Counted from the stretch's first letter, positions 1-9,405 are shown. The stretch is 64,000 nucleotides of DNA from DASQPR01 sp963797605 (GCA_963797605.1 CAWCPX010000002.1:248001-312000), one strand, 5' to 3'. Translations and numbers: made by a program. The notes: a model not told the origin generated them from the letters alone.

Positions 1-23
1 TGACCCCACGGGAGGCGATCATC

Positions 24-1199
24 ATGGCCGACGCCGAAACCACCGAGGTGCGCACCACCGAGCCGAAGATGGCTGAACCCGGCAGTTCCGAGCTGACGAC
101 AGCCGAGACTGCCGAGCCGGACAGCGCTGCGCCCACGACGGCTGACCCGGGCACGCTGGCACACGATGACGGGTTGCTGCTCGACGATTTGGCGGTCGTC
201 TCCGACCTCAGCTCGAAGGTCACCGAGGCCTGGCGTGATTTCGCCCGCACACTCGCGGCCGTGGTGCAGAAGCTTGACGTCGGCGTGCATGTCGATCTCA
301 CGCTCGACCCGACCGCGACCGGCACCGGGCGCGCGATCTACGAGGTCAGTGTGCAGCGCCACAATGACGGGCACATCGGCGCGCTCGCGGTCAGCAACGC
401 GAGCCTGCCGGAAGACCAGCGCCTCGATCGCGCCGCGGTGGCGGAGATGGTCATCATCGGGTGGTCGCCGCCCGGTGTGGTTCCGGGTTCCGGCAAGGAT
501 TTCGGTCTCCTCGGCACGACAGAGGAAGCGGCTCGCGTCGCGGTCACGATCACCAAAACATTGCGCGACGTGTACGGTGCTCCGCACCCCGCCTTCCTGA
601 CCTACGCCGCACACAACGAAACCGAAGCGAACGTGACGATCAGCCCGATCGCGTGTGCCCGACTGAAGCCGGTCGGCCGCGAAGGCTTGGAGTCACTGAA
701 ACTCGACGAAGAGGGCTTTTCCGCCCTGGAAGACCCGCAGATGCCACTGGCCGAGCGGGTCGCGATCGTGGTCGCCGGCGTACAGCGCACGACACCGGAG
801 GCGTTGCAGGTCGACAGCGACGGTGACATCGGCATCCGGTCCGGGTCGGCGATGGTGTTCGTTCGCATCCGGGAAAACCCCGCGCTCGTCGACGTGTTCT
901 CGCCGGTGCTGACGGACATCGAGCCGACCGAGAAGCTCTACGCGAAGCTGTCCGAACTGACGACGAAGATGCCGATCGGGCGGCTCTATCACGCGAATCG
1001 CACCGTTTGGGCATCCGTACCCGTCTTCGGCCGCGACTTCCAGGCCACCCACCTGATGCTCGCCGTGCAGGTGATGACCGGCCTTGCCGACGAACTCGAC
1101 GATCGGCTGCATGGTGAGTTCGGTGGCCGCCGGTTCTTTGTGGAATCGGACACCCCGTCCGGCGCGGCCGACGACGCCCGAACCGGGATGTATCTGTAG
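24..1199 (+). CDS. YbjN-like (TY-Chap type) hypothetical protein
   Basis: Protein of 391 residues. Residues 1-45 are a low-complexity Thr/Ala/Glu/Pro-rich acidic tail. Two globular parts follow: about 50-200, and a C-terminal YbjN-like part (about 240-380) that starts near MPLAERVA and has the alternating strands and helices of the YbjN/type III chaperone-like fold. No signal peptide or membrane segment, so it is probably cytoplasmic. The ATG follows a GGGAGG-like site by about 8 nt. The family is described as peptide-binding chaperone-like, but no biochemical role can be read from the sequence. It stands alone, convergent with the AsnC gene 3 bp away. The family assignment is by overall pattern, not a search. 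Confidence 0.75.
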   Translation: MADAETTEVRTTEPKMAEPGSSELTTAETAEPDSAAPTTADPGTLAHDDGLLLDDLAVVSDLSSKVTEAWRDFARTLAAVVQKLDVGVHVDLTLDPTATGTGRAIYEVSVQRHNDGHIGALAVSNASLPEDQRLDRAAVAEMVIIGWSPPGVVPGSGKDFGLLGTTEEAARVAVTITKTLRDVYGAPHPAFLTYAAHNETEANVTISPIACARLKPVGREGLESLKLDEEGFSALEDPQMPLAERVAIVVAGVQRTTPEALQVDSDGDIGIRSGSAMVFVRIRENPALVDVFSPVLTDIEPTEKLYAKLSELTTKMPIGRLYHANRTVWASVPVFGRDFQATHLMLAVQVMTGLADELDDRLHGEFGGRRFFVESDTPSGAADDARTGMYL

Positions 1200-1202
1200 A
1201 GA

Positions 1203-1664
1203 TCAGGCCCGGATCGACACCGCGGTTCCGGGGGAGTCGGCGAGGCGCGACAGCACGATCATGCTCTTCGTCGAGATGATGAACGGCTCCGCTCGCAAGC
1301 GTTCGAGGGCCTGTTCGAGATGCGGAATGTCAGCCGCTCGGAGATGGATCAACGCGTCGGCGTCGCCGGAGACGGTGTAGGCGCCGACGACCTCGGGGTG
1401 GCGGCGTGTGGCGACGGCGATCTGTGCCGGCGTGGTGCGGCCGGTGCAGAAAAGCTCGACGAACGCCTCGGTCGTCCATCCGACCGCCGCCGGGTCGATG
1501 ACGGCCGTGAATCCCTTGATGACTCCCGAGGAACGCAGCCGGTCGACCCGCCGCTTCACCGCCGGAGCGGACAGGGAGACCGTCGCACCGATGTCCGCGT
1601 AGGAGGCACGCGCATCTGTGACGAGCGACGCAATGATTCGATGGTCTACGTCGTCTATCTGCAA
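1203..1664 (-). CDS. Lrp/AsnC family transcriptional regulator
   Basis: Protein of 153 residues, the normal Lrp/AsnC length. It opens with the family pattern IDDVDHRIIASL, then a winged HTH (about 5-60, with SAPAVKRRVDRLRSSGVI) and a C-terminal RAM/AsnC ligand-binding domain (about 65-145). I chose the TTG at 1664 because the family sequence begins there and AGAGG lies about 6 nt upstream; an ATG at 1790 would add 42 unrelated residues and run across the divergent gene. It is divergent from the dimethylargininase gene, the usual arrangement of a local Lrp regulator beside an arginine/ornithine catabolic gene. Control of that gene is inferred. Confidence 0.88.
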   Translation of the reverse strand: MQIDDVDHRIIASLVTDARASYADIGATVSLSAPAVKRRVDRLRSSGVIKGFTAVIDPAAVGWTTEAFVELFCTGRTTPAQIAVATRRHPEVVGAYTVSGDADALIHLRAADIPHLEQALERLRAEPFIISTKSMIVLSRLADSPGTAVSIRA

Positions 1665-1753
1665 CGTTCCGCCTCTTTCACGCAAGAGTTCCGGCTGTCC
1701 GGGACGTATTAGCGTACCTACTGTTAGTGATCGTGACGGGATCAGAACGCGCC

Positions 1754-2566
1754 ATGCGCCAGCGGACCTACCTGATGTGTTCGCCGACAAACTTCCAGGT
1801 CGAGTACGTGATCAATCCCTGGATGGATACGCGTACGCCCGTCGACAGCGAGCTCGCGGTCAAGCAATGGGCGCAGCTGCGTGATGCGCTCACCGATCTC
1901 GGGCACACGGTGCACCAGCTGACGCCCGAAGACGGTCTTCCCGACATGGTCTTCGCGGCCAACGGTGCCTTCTCGGTCGACAGCGTCGTCTACGGTGCCC
2001 GCTTCAAGTTTGTCCAACGTGCCCCCGAGGCAGCCGCTCACCAGGCGTTCTACGAGGCCAACGCGCTGCACTGGCGGTTCGTGGCACCGACCGAGACGAA
2101 CGAGGGCGAGGGCGACTTCACCTACGTGCCCGACGCCCACGGCGGTCTGATCCTCGCCGGTTACGGGTTCCGCACCGAACCGGCGGCCCACGCGGAGGCG
2201 CAGGAGGTGCTCGGCCACCCGGTGATCTCGCTGCGGCTCGTCGACCCGCGCTTCTACCACCTCGACACGGCGCTGGCCCCGCTCGACGACTCCAACATCA
2301 TTTACTACCCGGCCGCGTTCTCGCCGTCGGCGCAGGCGATCCTTCGCCAACTCTTCCCCGACGCCATGATCGCGACCGAGGAAGACGCGCTGGCGTTCGG
2401 CCTCAACCTCGTCAGCGACGGCCGCAACATCTTCCTGAACTCGGAGAGCACCGCGCTCGCGGAGCGCCTGGCCGACCGTGGGTTCAACCCGATGCTCTTC
2501 GACCTGGCCGAGCTCAAAAAGGGCGGCGGAAGCGTCAAGTGCTCAATGGCGGAACTGCGAGCCTGA
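1754..2566 (+). CDS. ddaH: Dimethylargininase (N(G),N(G)-dimethylarginine dimethylaminohydrolase)
   Basis: Protein of 270 residues in the guanidine-modifying fold. The family hydrolyses dimethylarginine to citrulline and dimethylamine; some members may act on arginine. Seen: DMVFAANG (64-71), EGEGDF (117-122), the catalytic His in FYHLDTALAPL (His169) and the nucleophile in GGGSVKCS (Cys263). The ATG at 1754 is preferred over a GTG at 1727, which would add nine residues without family similarity. It is divergent from an AsnC/Lrp gene and followed by a strong terminator, so it is a single-gene unit. The ornithine aminotransferase gene often found next to it in actinobacteria is absent here. 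Confidence 0.9.
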   Translation: MRQRTYLMCSPTNFQVEYVINPWMDTRTPVDSELAVKQWAQLRDALTDLGHTVHQLTPEDGLPDMVFAANGAFSVDSVVYGARFKFVQRAPEAAAHQAFYEANALHWRFVAPTETNEGEGDFTYVPDAHGGLILAGYGFRTEPAAHAEAQEVLGHPVISLRLVDPRFYHLDTALAPLDDSNIIYYPAAFSPSAQAILRQLFPDAMIATEEDALAFGLNLVSDGRNIFLNSESTALAERLADRGFNPMLFDLAELKKGGGSVKCSMAELRA

Positions 2567-2580
2567 CCGACACACGCGGA

Positions 2581-2613
2581 AACGCCCGAGCGCACCAGCG
2601 CCCGGGCGTTTTG
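2581..2613 (+). terminator. Intrinsic-type terminator after ddaH
   Basis: A 13-bp arm at 2581-2593 pairs with 2598-2610 (one mismatch) around the loop ACCA, followed by TTTTG. It lies between the converging ddaH and lipoprotein genes and can serve both strands. Confidence 0.8.
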
Positions 2614-2622
2614 TGTTACCGC

Positions 2623-3165
2623 TCAACTCTTCGGGATCACGATCAACCGAGCCGTGGCCGTCGATCCGACCTGCGCGCCGGCGAGGCCCACGGTCTCACC
2701 GGCTTTGATCGCGCTGACGTCGCTCTTCGTGCCGTGGTCCAGCACCGAAACCGGGCTGCCGATCGTCCATGTGAGCGAGAATCCGTCGGTCGACTTCACG
2801 GTCACGGACGTGGCACTGATCGCGGTGACCGTACCCCGCTGCACCGCAATGGTTTGATCGCCCTTTTTGGTTTCGACCGTGATCTGGCCGTGCTCCACGT
2901 GCTTGCGCAACTCCCGCCGCAGCTTGAGCCGGCGCAGGCCCGGGTGCGTGCCCTTGGTCGCGGTGCCGGTCGGGGCCGCGCTCGTTGTTTGCGCGGCCGG
3001 CGCCACGTCAGCGCCCGAGAACCCGAGCGCCGTCAGTGCCGACTGCTCCGGTGACATCGCTGCCGCCGCGGCCGCGCTGGGGCTGCACGCGGACATGCCC
3101 AGCACGCCGAGGACGCCGATCGCCACGGTCGCGATCGTGATTCCGAGCCGGTTGCGCAGATTCAT
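2623..3165 (-). CDS. Putative lipoprotein, DUF5666-like
   Basis: Protein of 180 residues with an N-terminal signal peptide (hydrophobic stretch about 9-24) and a lipobox-like LGMSAC, which would lipidate Cys27. The Ala-rich segment that follows is a likely linker. Residues about 85-180 form a small all-beta repeat region (GTVTAISATSVTVKSTDG, then GETVGLAGAQVG) resembling the OB-like DUF5666 domain. Function unknown. It lies just downstream of the histidine kinase and response regulator on the same strand, so it may be part of that unit. Confidence 0.7.
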   Translation of the reverse strand: MNLRNRLGITIATVAIGVLGVLGMSACSPSAAAAAAMSPEQSALTALGFSGADVAPAAQTTSAAPTGTATKGTHPGLRRLKLRRELRKHVEHGQITVETKKGDQTIAVQRGTVTAISATSVTVKSTDGFSLTWTIGSPVSVLDHGTKSDVSAIKAGETVGLAGAQVGSTATARLIVIPKS

Positions 3166-3270
3166 CCCTTTACTCCTCCGTCATGGCATCGGTTGCCCGC
3201 TGCTACGACAGACAATGCCGATCCGATGCGTGGACGCCGTTCGCGTGACGTTCGGGAAATGTAAAGCGTG

Positions 3271-4681
3271 TCAGCGGGCTCGGGTGGCCGCGAGCGTCGG
3301 CATCGCGACCGTGAACCTGGCCCCGCCCTCAGGTGCGTGGCCAGCCTCGATCCCGCCGCCGAGACGCCGGACGAGCCCGGCCGCCAGCGCGAGCCCGAGA
3401 CCGGAGCCGACTTTCCGGATGCCCCGGTAGCGCTCGTAGAGTGCGCCGCGCTCGAACACGACGGCCAGGTCGGCGTCGGTGAAACCGGGGCCGCCGTCGC
3501 GTACCTCGATGAAGCCGTAGCCGGGCGCCACGGGTTCGGGCCACGGACCGCGAGCACGATCGAGGCGCCTGCCGGGACGACTCGGAGCGCGTTCTCCAGC
3601 AGCCCGTCGATGACCTGCCGGATCCGCCCGGGATCGGTGTAGACGATCACGGGGACCGGCGGGAGTCTCGGTGCGCCAGTACGAGCCCGGCGTTGGCGCA
3701 GCGGCCGGCCCAGGCCTCGTCGATGCCGTTGGACGAGCTGGATCAATTCGACGGGTACGGTCTCGACCGGGAAGTCGGCCGCTTCCAGCCGCGCGAGTGC
3801 CAGCAGGTCGTTGACCAGGCGTTCCAGGTTGCCGGCCTCGACCAGCATGGTCTGTCCGGCCCGCTGAGCGCCGTCAGGACCGACGACACCGTCGGACAGC
3901 GCCTCCGCGTAGCCCTTGAGCGATGTCAGGGGCGTACGCAGCTCGTGGGAGATGGAGAGCAGGAAGTCTCGCTGCCGGCCCTCGCTCGTCGTCAGCGCCT
4001 CGGCCAGGCGATTCAGGGCGTGGGCGAGGTCTTCGGCCTCGGCCGGGGCCTCGGGGATCAGGCGCACCGAGCGGTCGCCCGCCGAGAGCCGATTGGCGGC
4101 CGTCGCCGCGTGCCGGATCGGCCGGGCCATCCGGCGGGCGAGCAGCGCGCCGGCCAGGCCACCGGCGACGAGCCCGGCGAGCAGCGCTAGTGCGATCCGG
4201 GAAATGACGGTGCTGGCGGTCGCGGTGACGACGGGTTCCACCAGCACGACGCCGTTGCCGGTCGATTTCGGGCCGCCCGCGCTGCCGTTCGCCAGCGCCC
4301 GGCCTTCGATGAGCACGTGCCGCCCGTTCACGACCCCGGTCGCGTCCGTCGACGTCGCCGCCCGCCCGCGATCGCGCGCGACGATGCTCGCGGGCAGGCC
4401 GGCCTGGTCGGGCGGCCGTTGCGGATCAGGTAGACCGCGATCTTCTTGCGCCGGAGTTGGCGCGCGAGCACCTCGGGTCGCACGGTGACACCCCGCACGG
4501 CGATGACGTCGGTGGCGAGCGTCGCCTTGTCGGCCAGACTCGATCGGGCCTCGCGCGTTCGCCGCCGTCAGGGCCAGCGGGAACGCGACGGCCGCGGTGA
4601 CCGCGACCGAGATCAGCGCGGCCAGGCAGGTGGCGAGGATCGCTCGGCCGGTGAGGGTCCTGGTGAACGGAAACGTGACGG
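3271..4681 (-). CDS. Sensor histidine kinase (frameshifted)
   Basis: Reconstructed membrane histidine kinase of about 465 residues. The N-terminal part (4440-4681) has a transmembrane segment (LATCLAALISVAVTAAVAFPLAL). A second TM lies near 4150-4210, then HAMP (RRMARPIRHAATAANRL), HisKA with phospho-acceptor SHELRTPLTSLKGYAE (near 3930), and HATPase_c pieces (GRIRQVIDGLLENAL; then GGPGFTDADLAVVF and GSGLGLALAAGL in another frame ending at 3271). At least three frame changes are needed, near 4550 or 4430, between 3660 and 3750, and near 3545. No standard start codon is evident: the frame opens right after the regulator stop. It is the partner of the response regulator upstream. Confidence 0.75.
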
Positions 4682-4682
4682 C

Positions 4683-5374
4683 TTAGGCGTCGGCGGCATA
4701 ACCGACCCCGCGGATGGTCCGGATGATCGTGCCGGCGTCGCCGAGCTTGCCTCGCAACTGGGCGACGTGGACGTCGACCGTTCGGGTGCCGGCGTGGGCC
4801 GCGTACCCCCAGACCGAAGGCGAGCAGCTCCTCCCGGGTGAACACCCGACCGGGCCGGTTCATCAGGTGGGCCAGCAGGTCGAACTCGGTCGGGGTGAGG
4901 GGGACCGCGACCCCGTTGGCCAGCACGAGCCGCCGGCCCGGGTCGATGGTGACCGCGCCGACCTGTCGCACGGGTGGGCCCTCCGGGTTGCCGGCCGTAC
5001 GGCGCAGCACCGCCTTGATCCGCGCGACCAGTTCGCGGGGGCTGAACGGCTTCGTCAGGTAGTCGTCGGCACCGAGTTCCAGGCCGAGGATGCGGTCGAC
5101 CTCGTCGTCACGGGCGGTCAGGAAGATCGACCGGGGTCCAGTCGCCGGACTCGCGCAGGCGGCGGCAGACTTCGAGGCCGTCGTAGCCGGGCAGGCCGAT
5201 GTCGAGCACGCAGGCGACCGGTCGGAGCCGGCGGGCGGCGGCGAGGCCGGCGATGCCGTCGCTCTCGACGTGCACGCCGAAGTTGTCCCGGGTCAGGTAC
5301 ATCCGGACGAGGTCGGCGATCGGCCGCTCGTCCTCCACGACGAGGACGAGGCCCTTGCCCGTCTGCTCAGCCAC
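4683..5374 (-). CDS. OmpR-type response regulator (two frameshifts)
   Basis: Receiver domain from a GTG at 5374 (LVLVVEDERPIADLVRMYL; phospho-acceptor Asp in CVLDIGLPGYDG), then the DDYLTKPFSPREL lysine region and a winged-helix DNA-binding domain (LTPTEFDLLAHLMNRPGRVFTREELLAF ... ending GVGYAADA). Two single-base insertions restore the frame when removed: a C near 5135 (after GDWTP) and one G in a G-run near 4808. The product would then be about 230 residues, normal for the family. The kinase frame begins immediately after the stop, so the two genes are co-transcribed. Target genes are unknown. Confidence 0.8.
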
Positions 5375-5454
5375 CCGACCATGATGTCCGATCAGCGGGC
5401 GCATCTACGGATCGGGCATGTTCGGGTTCTGTTACGAATCAGCAGGAACCGGGT

Positions 5455-5509
5455 GCACGTGGACCCGCCCCGGCGGCCGGGGACGGAGAACCTGGGCGGG
5501 TCCACGTGC
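5455..5509 (-). terminator. 15-bp perfect inverted repeat between genes
   Basis: Arms 5455-5469 (GCACGTGGACCCGCC) and 5495-5509 are perfectly complementary around a 25-nt GC-rich loop. It lies downstream of the small hypothetical gene and upstream of the response regulator on the minus strand. It is probably a factor-aided terminator, but it has no U-tract and could also be an operator or leader hairpin. Confidence 0.5.
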
Positions 5510-5549
5510 GGATTGACGTTAGCTAGCCGAAATCGGTTCAAAACGCGAG

Positions 5550-6041
5550 CTAATACGCGACGGCCGGCTTCCCCACCGTCGTCACGCTGAGCTTGCGCAT
5601 GCCCACCCCGGCGGGGCGGAAGACGTACCCGAACGCTGCCTCGAGGTGCCAGACGCTGCCTGGTTTTCGCACCTTGATGAGGAATCGCTCGCGCAGTCCG
5701 TCGGGCGCGGTGACCGACAGCTCGACCGAGGTCAGACGAGCGTCCGGCTCCCACACGACGTTGCGCAACTCGACCCACGGCCGCGTCCAGGTGGAGACGG
5801 GGTCGGTGCAGTAAGCGCGTTTCGGTGGTCACCACCAGACGGTCACGCGTCAGGAGCATCAGATGATCGCCGGAGAGTGGTCGATCAAGGCGATGACATC
5901 GCGTGACAAGCAGAACGGTTTGGCCGAGCCCCACACATCGTCGAAACAGAGGGATCTGTCGACTGATCGAGGCCATTGGAAGTCCGGCTTCAGCGGCCGC
6001 CGGAAGAAATGTCCGATCGAACGGGTCCATGTCACACTCAA
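5550..6041 (-). CDS. Hypothetical protein (two frameshifts)
   Basis: Joining three short frames gives a plausible protein of about 160 residues: MSVTWTRSIGHFFRRPL ... SRDVIALIDHSP (5870-6041), then GDHLMLLTRDRLVVTTETRLLH (about 5810-5870), then DPVSTWTRPWVELRNVVWEPD ... KPAVAY (5550-5810). The pieces abut with no missing residues, which argues for one gene with indels near 5866 and 5810. It has no signal peptide or membrane segment and I do not recognise a family. A long inverted repeat follows it. The reconstruction is inference. Confidence 0.45.
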
Positions 6042-6157
6042 CGACCCGTAACCGAACCGCGATGCGGGGTAATTACCGACTTGTAGTTCAAATGGTGCAA
6101 TTCACCCGTTACATCACCGTGTTGGACGACGCAGCGTAACCAAAAGGTTGTCACCCA

Positions 6158-7340
6158 TCAGAGTCGTTCGAGGATGGTCGCGTTCGCCATGCCGCCGCCT
6201 TCGCACATCGTTTGCAGCCCGTACGTCGCGCCTTCGGCATGCATCCGGGCGATCATGGTTGTCATGATCCGAGCGCCCGAACCGCCCAGCGGGTGACCCA
6301 GAGCGATGGCACCGCCCCGTGCGTTCAGCCGTGCCGCGTCGGCTCCCGTCTCCGCGAGCCACGCCAGTGGCACCGGGGCGAACGCCTCGTTGACCTCGAA
6401 CACGCCGATGTCGTCAATGGACAGACCCGAGCGCTGCGAGCGCCTTGCGGGTCGCCGGGATCGGGGCGGTCAGCATGATCACCGGGTCGTCGCCGGCGAG
6501 CACGGCCGTGTGCACTCGCGCGAGTGGGCGGAGCCCGTGTGCGGCGGCCCATTCCGATGTGGTGATCGCGAGCGCCGCGGCGCCGTCGGAGATCTGTGAC
6601 GCCGACCCGGCGGTGACGACGCCGTCGGCCTGGAACGGAGTCTTCAGACTCGGCCAGCTTGTCCATTGTGGTGTCGCGCCGGATGCCCTCGTCTTGCTTG
6701 ATCGCACCACCGTCGGGCGTCGCGATCGGCAGAATCTCACCGTCGAAGTCGCCGGCATCCTGCGCCCGAGCCGCTTCGGTCGTGGCTGGCCAGCGCGAAC
6801 TCGTCGAGCTGCGATCGGGTGAAGCCCCAGCGAGAGGCCATCATCTCGGCGCCGACGCCCTGGTTGAACGGGATCGCGGCATCGTCGGCGAAGCCATCGA
6901 CTCCCGCGTAGCGAGCGCGGACCGCCGTGCCGAACGGGGTGCCGCGATCAGCGGTGGCGCTGGCGCCCATGGCCACGCGTGACATCGACTCGACGCCGCC
7001 GGCGACCACGAAGTCGCACTGGCCGGAGATCACGGCGGCCGCGGCGAAGTGGACGGCCTGCTGGCTGGATCCGCATTGGCGGTCGAGCGTGGTGCCGGGG
7101 ACCGACTCCGGCCAGCCGGCGGCGAGCACGGCGTTGCGGCCGACGTTCCACGACTGTTCGCCGACCTGCGAGACGCAACCCCACACGACATCGTCGACGT
7201 CGCGCCGGGTCGAACCCGGCGCGTTCGGCGAGGCCGCGGAGGACGAGGCCGGACAGATCCACCGGGTGCATGCCGGAAAGACCGCCCTTGCGACGGCCGA
7301 CCGGACTGCGTACCGCTCCGACAATGACCGCGTCACGCAT
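6158..7340 (-). CDS. Thiolase / acetyl-CoA acetyltransferase (four frameshifts)
   Basis: Thiolase-superfamily enzyme that condenses or cleaves acyl-CoA and acetyl-CoA. N-terminus MRDAVIVGAVRSPVGRRKGGL, acyl-accepting Cys in TLDRQCGSSQQAVHFAA, then GGVESMSRV, NEAFA, the GGAIALGHPLGGSGAR loop and the C-terminal Cys in MCEGGGMANATI. Removing four single inserted bases (an A near 7205, an A near 6775, a T near 6652, a G near 6423) gives one continuous frame of about 390 residues, the family length. All active-site elements survive, so this looks like a working gene with sequence errors. It stands alone, divergent from the TM2 gene, so the pathway (beta-oxidation or acetoacetyl-CoA synthesis) is not indicated. 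Confidence 0.85.
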
Positions 7341-7418
7341 GGTTACTCCTCAGTAGGTTCCGATAATCGATGCTACCGCGACTGGTACGGATTGCGTCTT
7401 GCCCATACATTCACTGAC

Positions 7419-7868
7419 GTGACGACACCTGACCCGTACGATCCGACGCGACCCGATTTCGGGACCGACTGGACGCAGCCGCAGCAACCGCAGGACCAGC
7501 CGGGCTACCTCCCACCGACGATCCCACAGCCGGGTACGCGGCCGGAGCGGCACAGGCGCCCGGCTACCCGCCGCCGATGGGTGGGTACCCGCCGCAGCCC
7601 GGTTATCGCCGGCGTACCGTCGTACGGCGTCGATGCCTATGGACGGCCGCTCTCAGACAAGAGCAAGGTCGTCGCGGGCGTACTCGGCATCGTGCTGGGC
7701 GGCTTCGGCGTCGGCCGGTTCTACATCGGTGACACCCGTACCGGCGTGCTGCAACTGATCGTCACGATCTTCACCTGCGGCCTCGGGCACTTCTGGGGCT
7801 TGATCGATGGCATCATGATTCTGGTAAACGGCGGCGTCGACGCCCAGGGGCGCGTGCTGCGTGACTGA
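7419..7868 (+). CDS. TM2 domain-containing membrane protein
   Basis: 149 residues from a GTG. The N-terminal half is a Pro/Gln/Gly-rich cytosolic tail; the C-terminal half is a TM2 domain with two membrane helices (VVAGVLGIVLGGFGVGRFY and LIVTIFTCGLGHFWGLIDG) and the typical GRFYIGDTRTG turn. At about 7530-7625 the reading frame gives an Arg-rich stretch, while the adjacent frame gives a Tyr/Pro/Gly linker (GYPPPMGGYPPQPGY) typical of these tails. Compensating indels inside the linker are therefore likely. Its stop overlaps the start of the PH-like gene by 8 bp (GTGACTGA), which suggests translational coupling. Function unknown. Confidence 0.8.
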   Translation: MTTPDPYDPTRPDFGTDWTQPQQPQDQPGYLPPTIPQPGTRPERHRRPATRRRWVGTRRSPVIAGVPSYGVDAYGRPLSDKSKVVAGVLGIVLGGFGVGRFYIGDTRTGVLQLIVTIFTCGLGHFWGLIDGIMILVNGGVDAQGRVLRD

Positions 7869-8430
7869 GAAATCCCTCGCAGGGGAGTCCGTACGGATGC
7901 GACCCGGGAGTCCTGACGACGGCTCGTTCGACGACGACGACTTCGACAACGTCGGCTCGGACGATTTCCACGCCGCGCCCGAACCACCGCTCACGTCCGC
8001 CCGGTGGCACGTCGATCGCACGGCACTGGTCGCGAAGATCATCGGAGTGGCCGCGTTCGCGCTGATTCCGCAGGTGCTGGGTCTGAACGCGGGCAGCCGA
8101 TGGTTCGGCCTGCTCCTGGCGCTCGTGTTCGCGGTCTACGCGGCGCGTGACGTGGTGGCGTCGGTGCGGCTCAGCGCAGATGCCGACGGTGTCACGGTCG
8201 TCAGCGGCTACGCGGGCCACCGGCAACTGCCGTGGTCGGAAGTGGAACGCCTTCGCGTCGGAACCCAGCGCCGCGCCGAATTCCTCGAAGTAGACACGGG
8301 TGACTCGGTGCATCTTTTCAGCCGTTACGACCTCGGCATGCCGCCCACGCAGGCGCTCGCGATGCTGGAGCGGATCCGGCCCAGGTGTTCTGCCGATCAT
8401 TGGCGGCATGACCGACAGGACACGGCCTAA
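7861..8430 (+). CDS. PH-domain membrane protein
   Basis: 189 residues from a GTG that overlaps the TM2 stop codon. An acidic Asp-rich N-terminus (DDDDFDN) precedes two adjacent hydrophobic helices (about 55-100) and a bacterial PH-like beta domain (about 105-165, VRLSADADGVTVVSGYAGHRQLPWSEVERLRV). This is the architecture of the actinobacterial low-molecular-weight antigen 6/bPH group. The last about 15 residues (CSADHWRHDRQDTA) do not look like the family and may reflect a frame change near 8390. Function unknown; probably membrane-associated. Confidence 0.78.
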   Translation: MTEKSLAGESVRMRPGSPDDGSFDDDDFDNVGSDDFHAAPEPPLTSARWHVDRTALVAKIIGVAAFALIPQVLGLNAGSRWFGLLLALVFAVYAARDVVASVRLSADADGVTVVSGYAGHRQLPWSEVERLRVGTQRRAEFLEVDTGDSVHLFSRYDLGMPPTQALAMLERIRPRCSADHWRHDRQDTA

Positions 8431-8437
8431 GCCAGGG

Positions 8438-9385
8438 TCAACCCAGATGTGGCAGGGCGCTGAGGTGATGCACCTGCAACGCTGTGGCGAGCCCCAGCAA
8501 CACCACCGCACCGATCAGGACCGCCGCCTGGACCTGGCTTCGCCGCTGACGCGGGGCCAGGACGATGCCGTAGCCGATGACGGCGCCGACGATCAGCCCG
8601 CCGATATGGCCGGCGATCGAGATGCCGGGCACGCTGATCGTGATGAATAAGTTGATGATCAGCACCGGGATGATCCCGGACGCGCTGCGCCCCAGCTTGC
8701 GGAGCACGAAGAAGAAGACGGCGAACAGGCCGAAGAGTGCCGTGGACGCGCCGGCGCTGGGCGTGCCCGGGGAGAAGATGTAGACGGCGACGTTGCCGCC
8801 AATGCCGCAGACGAGGTAGACGGCGGCGAACCGGACCGGGCCCAGCAAGGCTTCCAGCGGCCGCCCGAGCACCCACAGCGCGTACATGTTCAGGGCCAGG
8901 TGCAGCAGCCCGTAGTGCACGAACATCGCGGTGAAGAGCCGGTAGTACTCGCCATCGGTCACGCCGTACGCGCACTGCATGATCGGTCCGTTGGTGACCG
9001 AGCACGGGATCTTGCCGACGACGGCCAGCTTGTCCGTTAGCGGGGTGTTGCCGCCGAGCAGACCGCCGAGGCCACCGCCGAACAGCGATTTCCCGGCGCC
9101 GCTGCGGACGGATATGAAGGACGCGATCAGGACCGCGCAGTTGATCACGATGAGGCTGATCGTGACGTAGCCGTGAGCACCGGCCTCGCTGCCACCGAAA
9201 GCCGTGCGTACCGGACGCTGCGTCTTCTTGCCCTCGGTGACGCATTCCGGGCACTGGTGACCGACCGACGCCGGAGTCATGCAATCCGGACAGATCGGTC
9301 GGTCACAGCGCGTGCATCGGACGTAGGTCTCCCGGGTCGGATGCCTGTAACAGACCGGCGCACCCGCCGATGGGACCTCAGTCAT
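8438..9385 (-). CDS. Rhomboid family intramembrane serine protease with zinc-binding N-terminus
   Basis: 315 residues. N-terminal B-box-like zinc ribbon with C12, H15, C24/C27, C32/C35, H43, C45/C48, then about seven membrane helices. Catalytic Ser in GASTALFGLFA (canonical GASGxxxG slightly changed), catalytic His in GHIGGLIVGAVIG, and conserved LALNMYALWVLGRPLE in helix 2. Rhomboids cleave membrane proteins within the bilayer. The ATG at 9385 is preferred over one at 9406, which would overlap the cyclophilin stop. It lies directly after the cyclophilin gene on the same strand, a pairing seen in many actinobacteria. Confidence 0.92.
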   Translation of the reverse strand: MTEVPSAGAPVCYRHPTRETYVRCTRCDRPICPDCMTPASVGHQCPECVTEGKKTQRPVRTAFGGSEAGAHGYVTISLIVINCAVLIASFISVRSGAGKSLFGGGLGGLLGGNTPLTDKLAVVGKIPCSVTNGPIMQCAYGVTDGEYYRLFTAMFVHYGLLHLALNMYALWVLGRPLEALLGPVRFAAVYLVCGIGGNVAVYIFSPGTPSAGASTALFGLFAVFFFVLRKLGRSASGIIPVLIINLFITISVPGISIAGHIGGLIVGAVIGYGIVLAPRQRRSQVQAAVLIGAVVLLGLATALQVHHLSALPHLG

Positions 9386-9405
9386 GGACGGAAGAGTAGC
9401 GCGCA

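Noticed and set aside
3271..7340. True pseudogenes (kinase, regulator, thiolase)
   Set aside because: Frame breaks are mostly single extra bases, active-site motifs are intact and the same damage hits essential serS elsewhere, so sequence error is the simpler reading.
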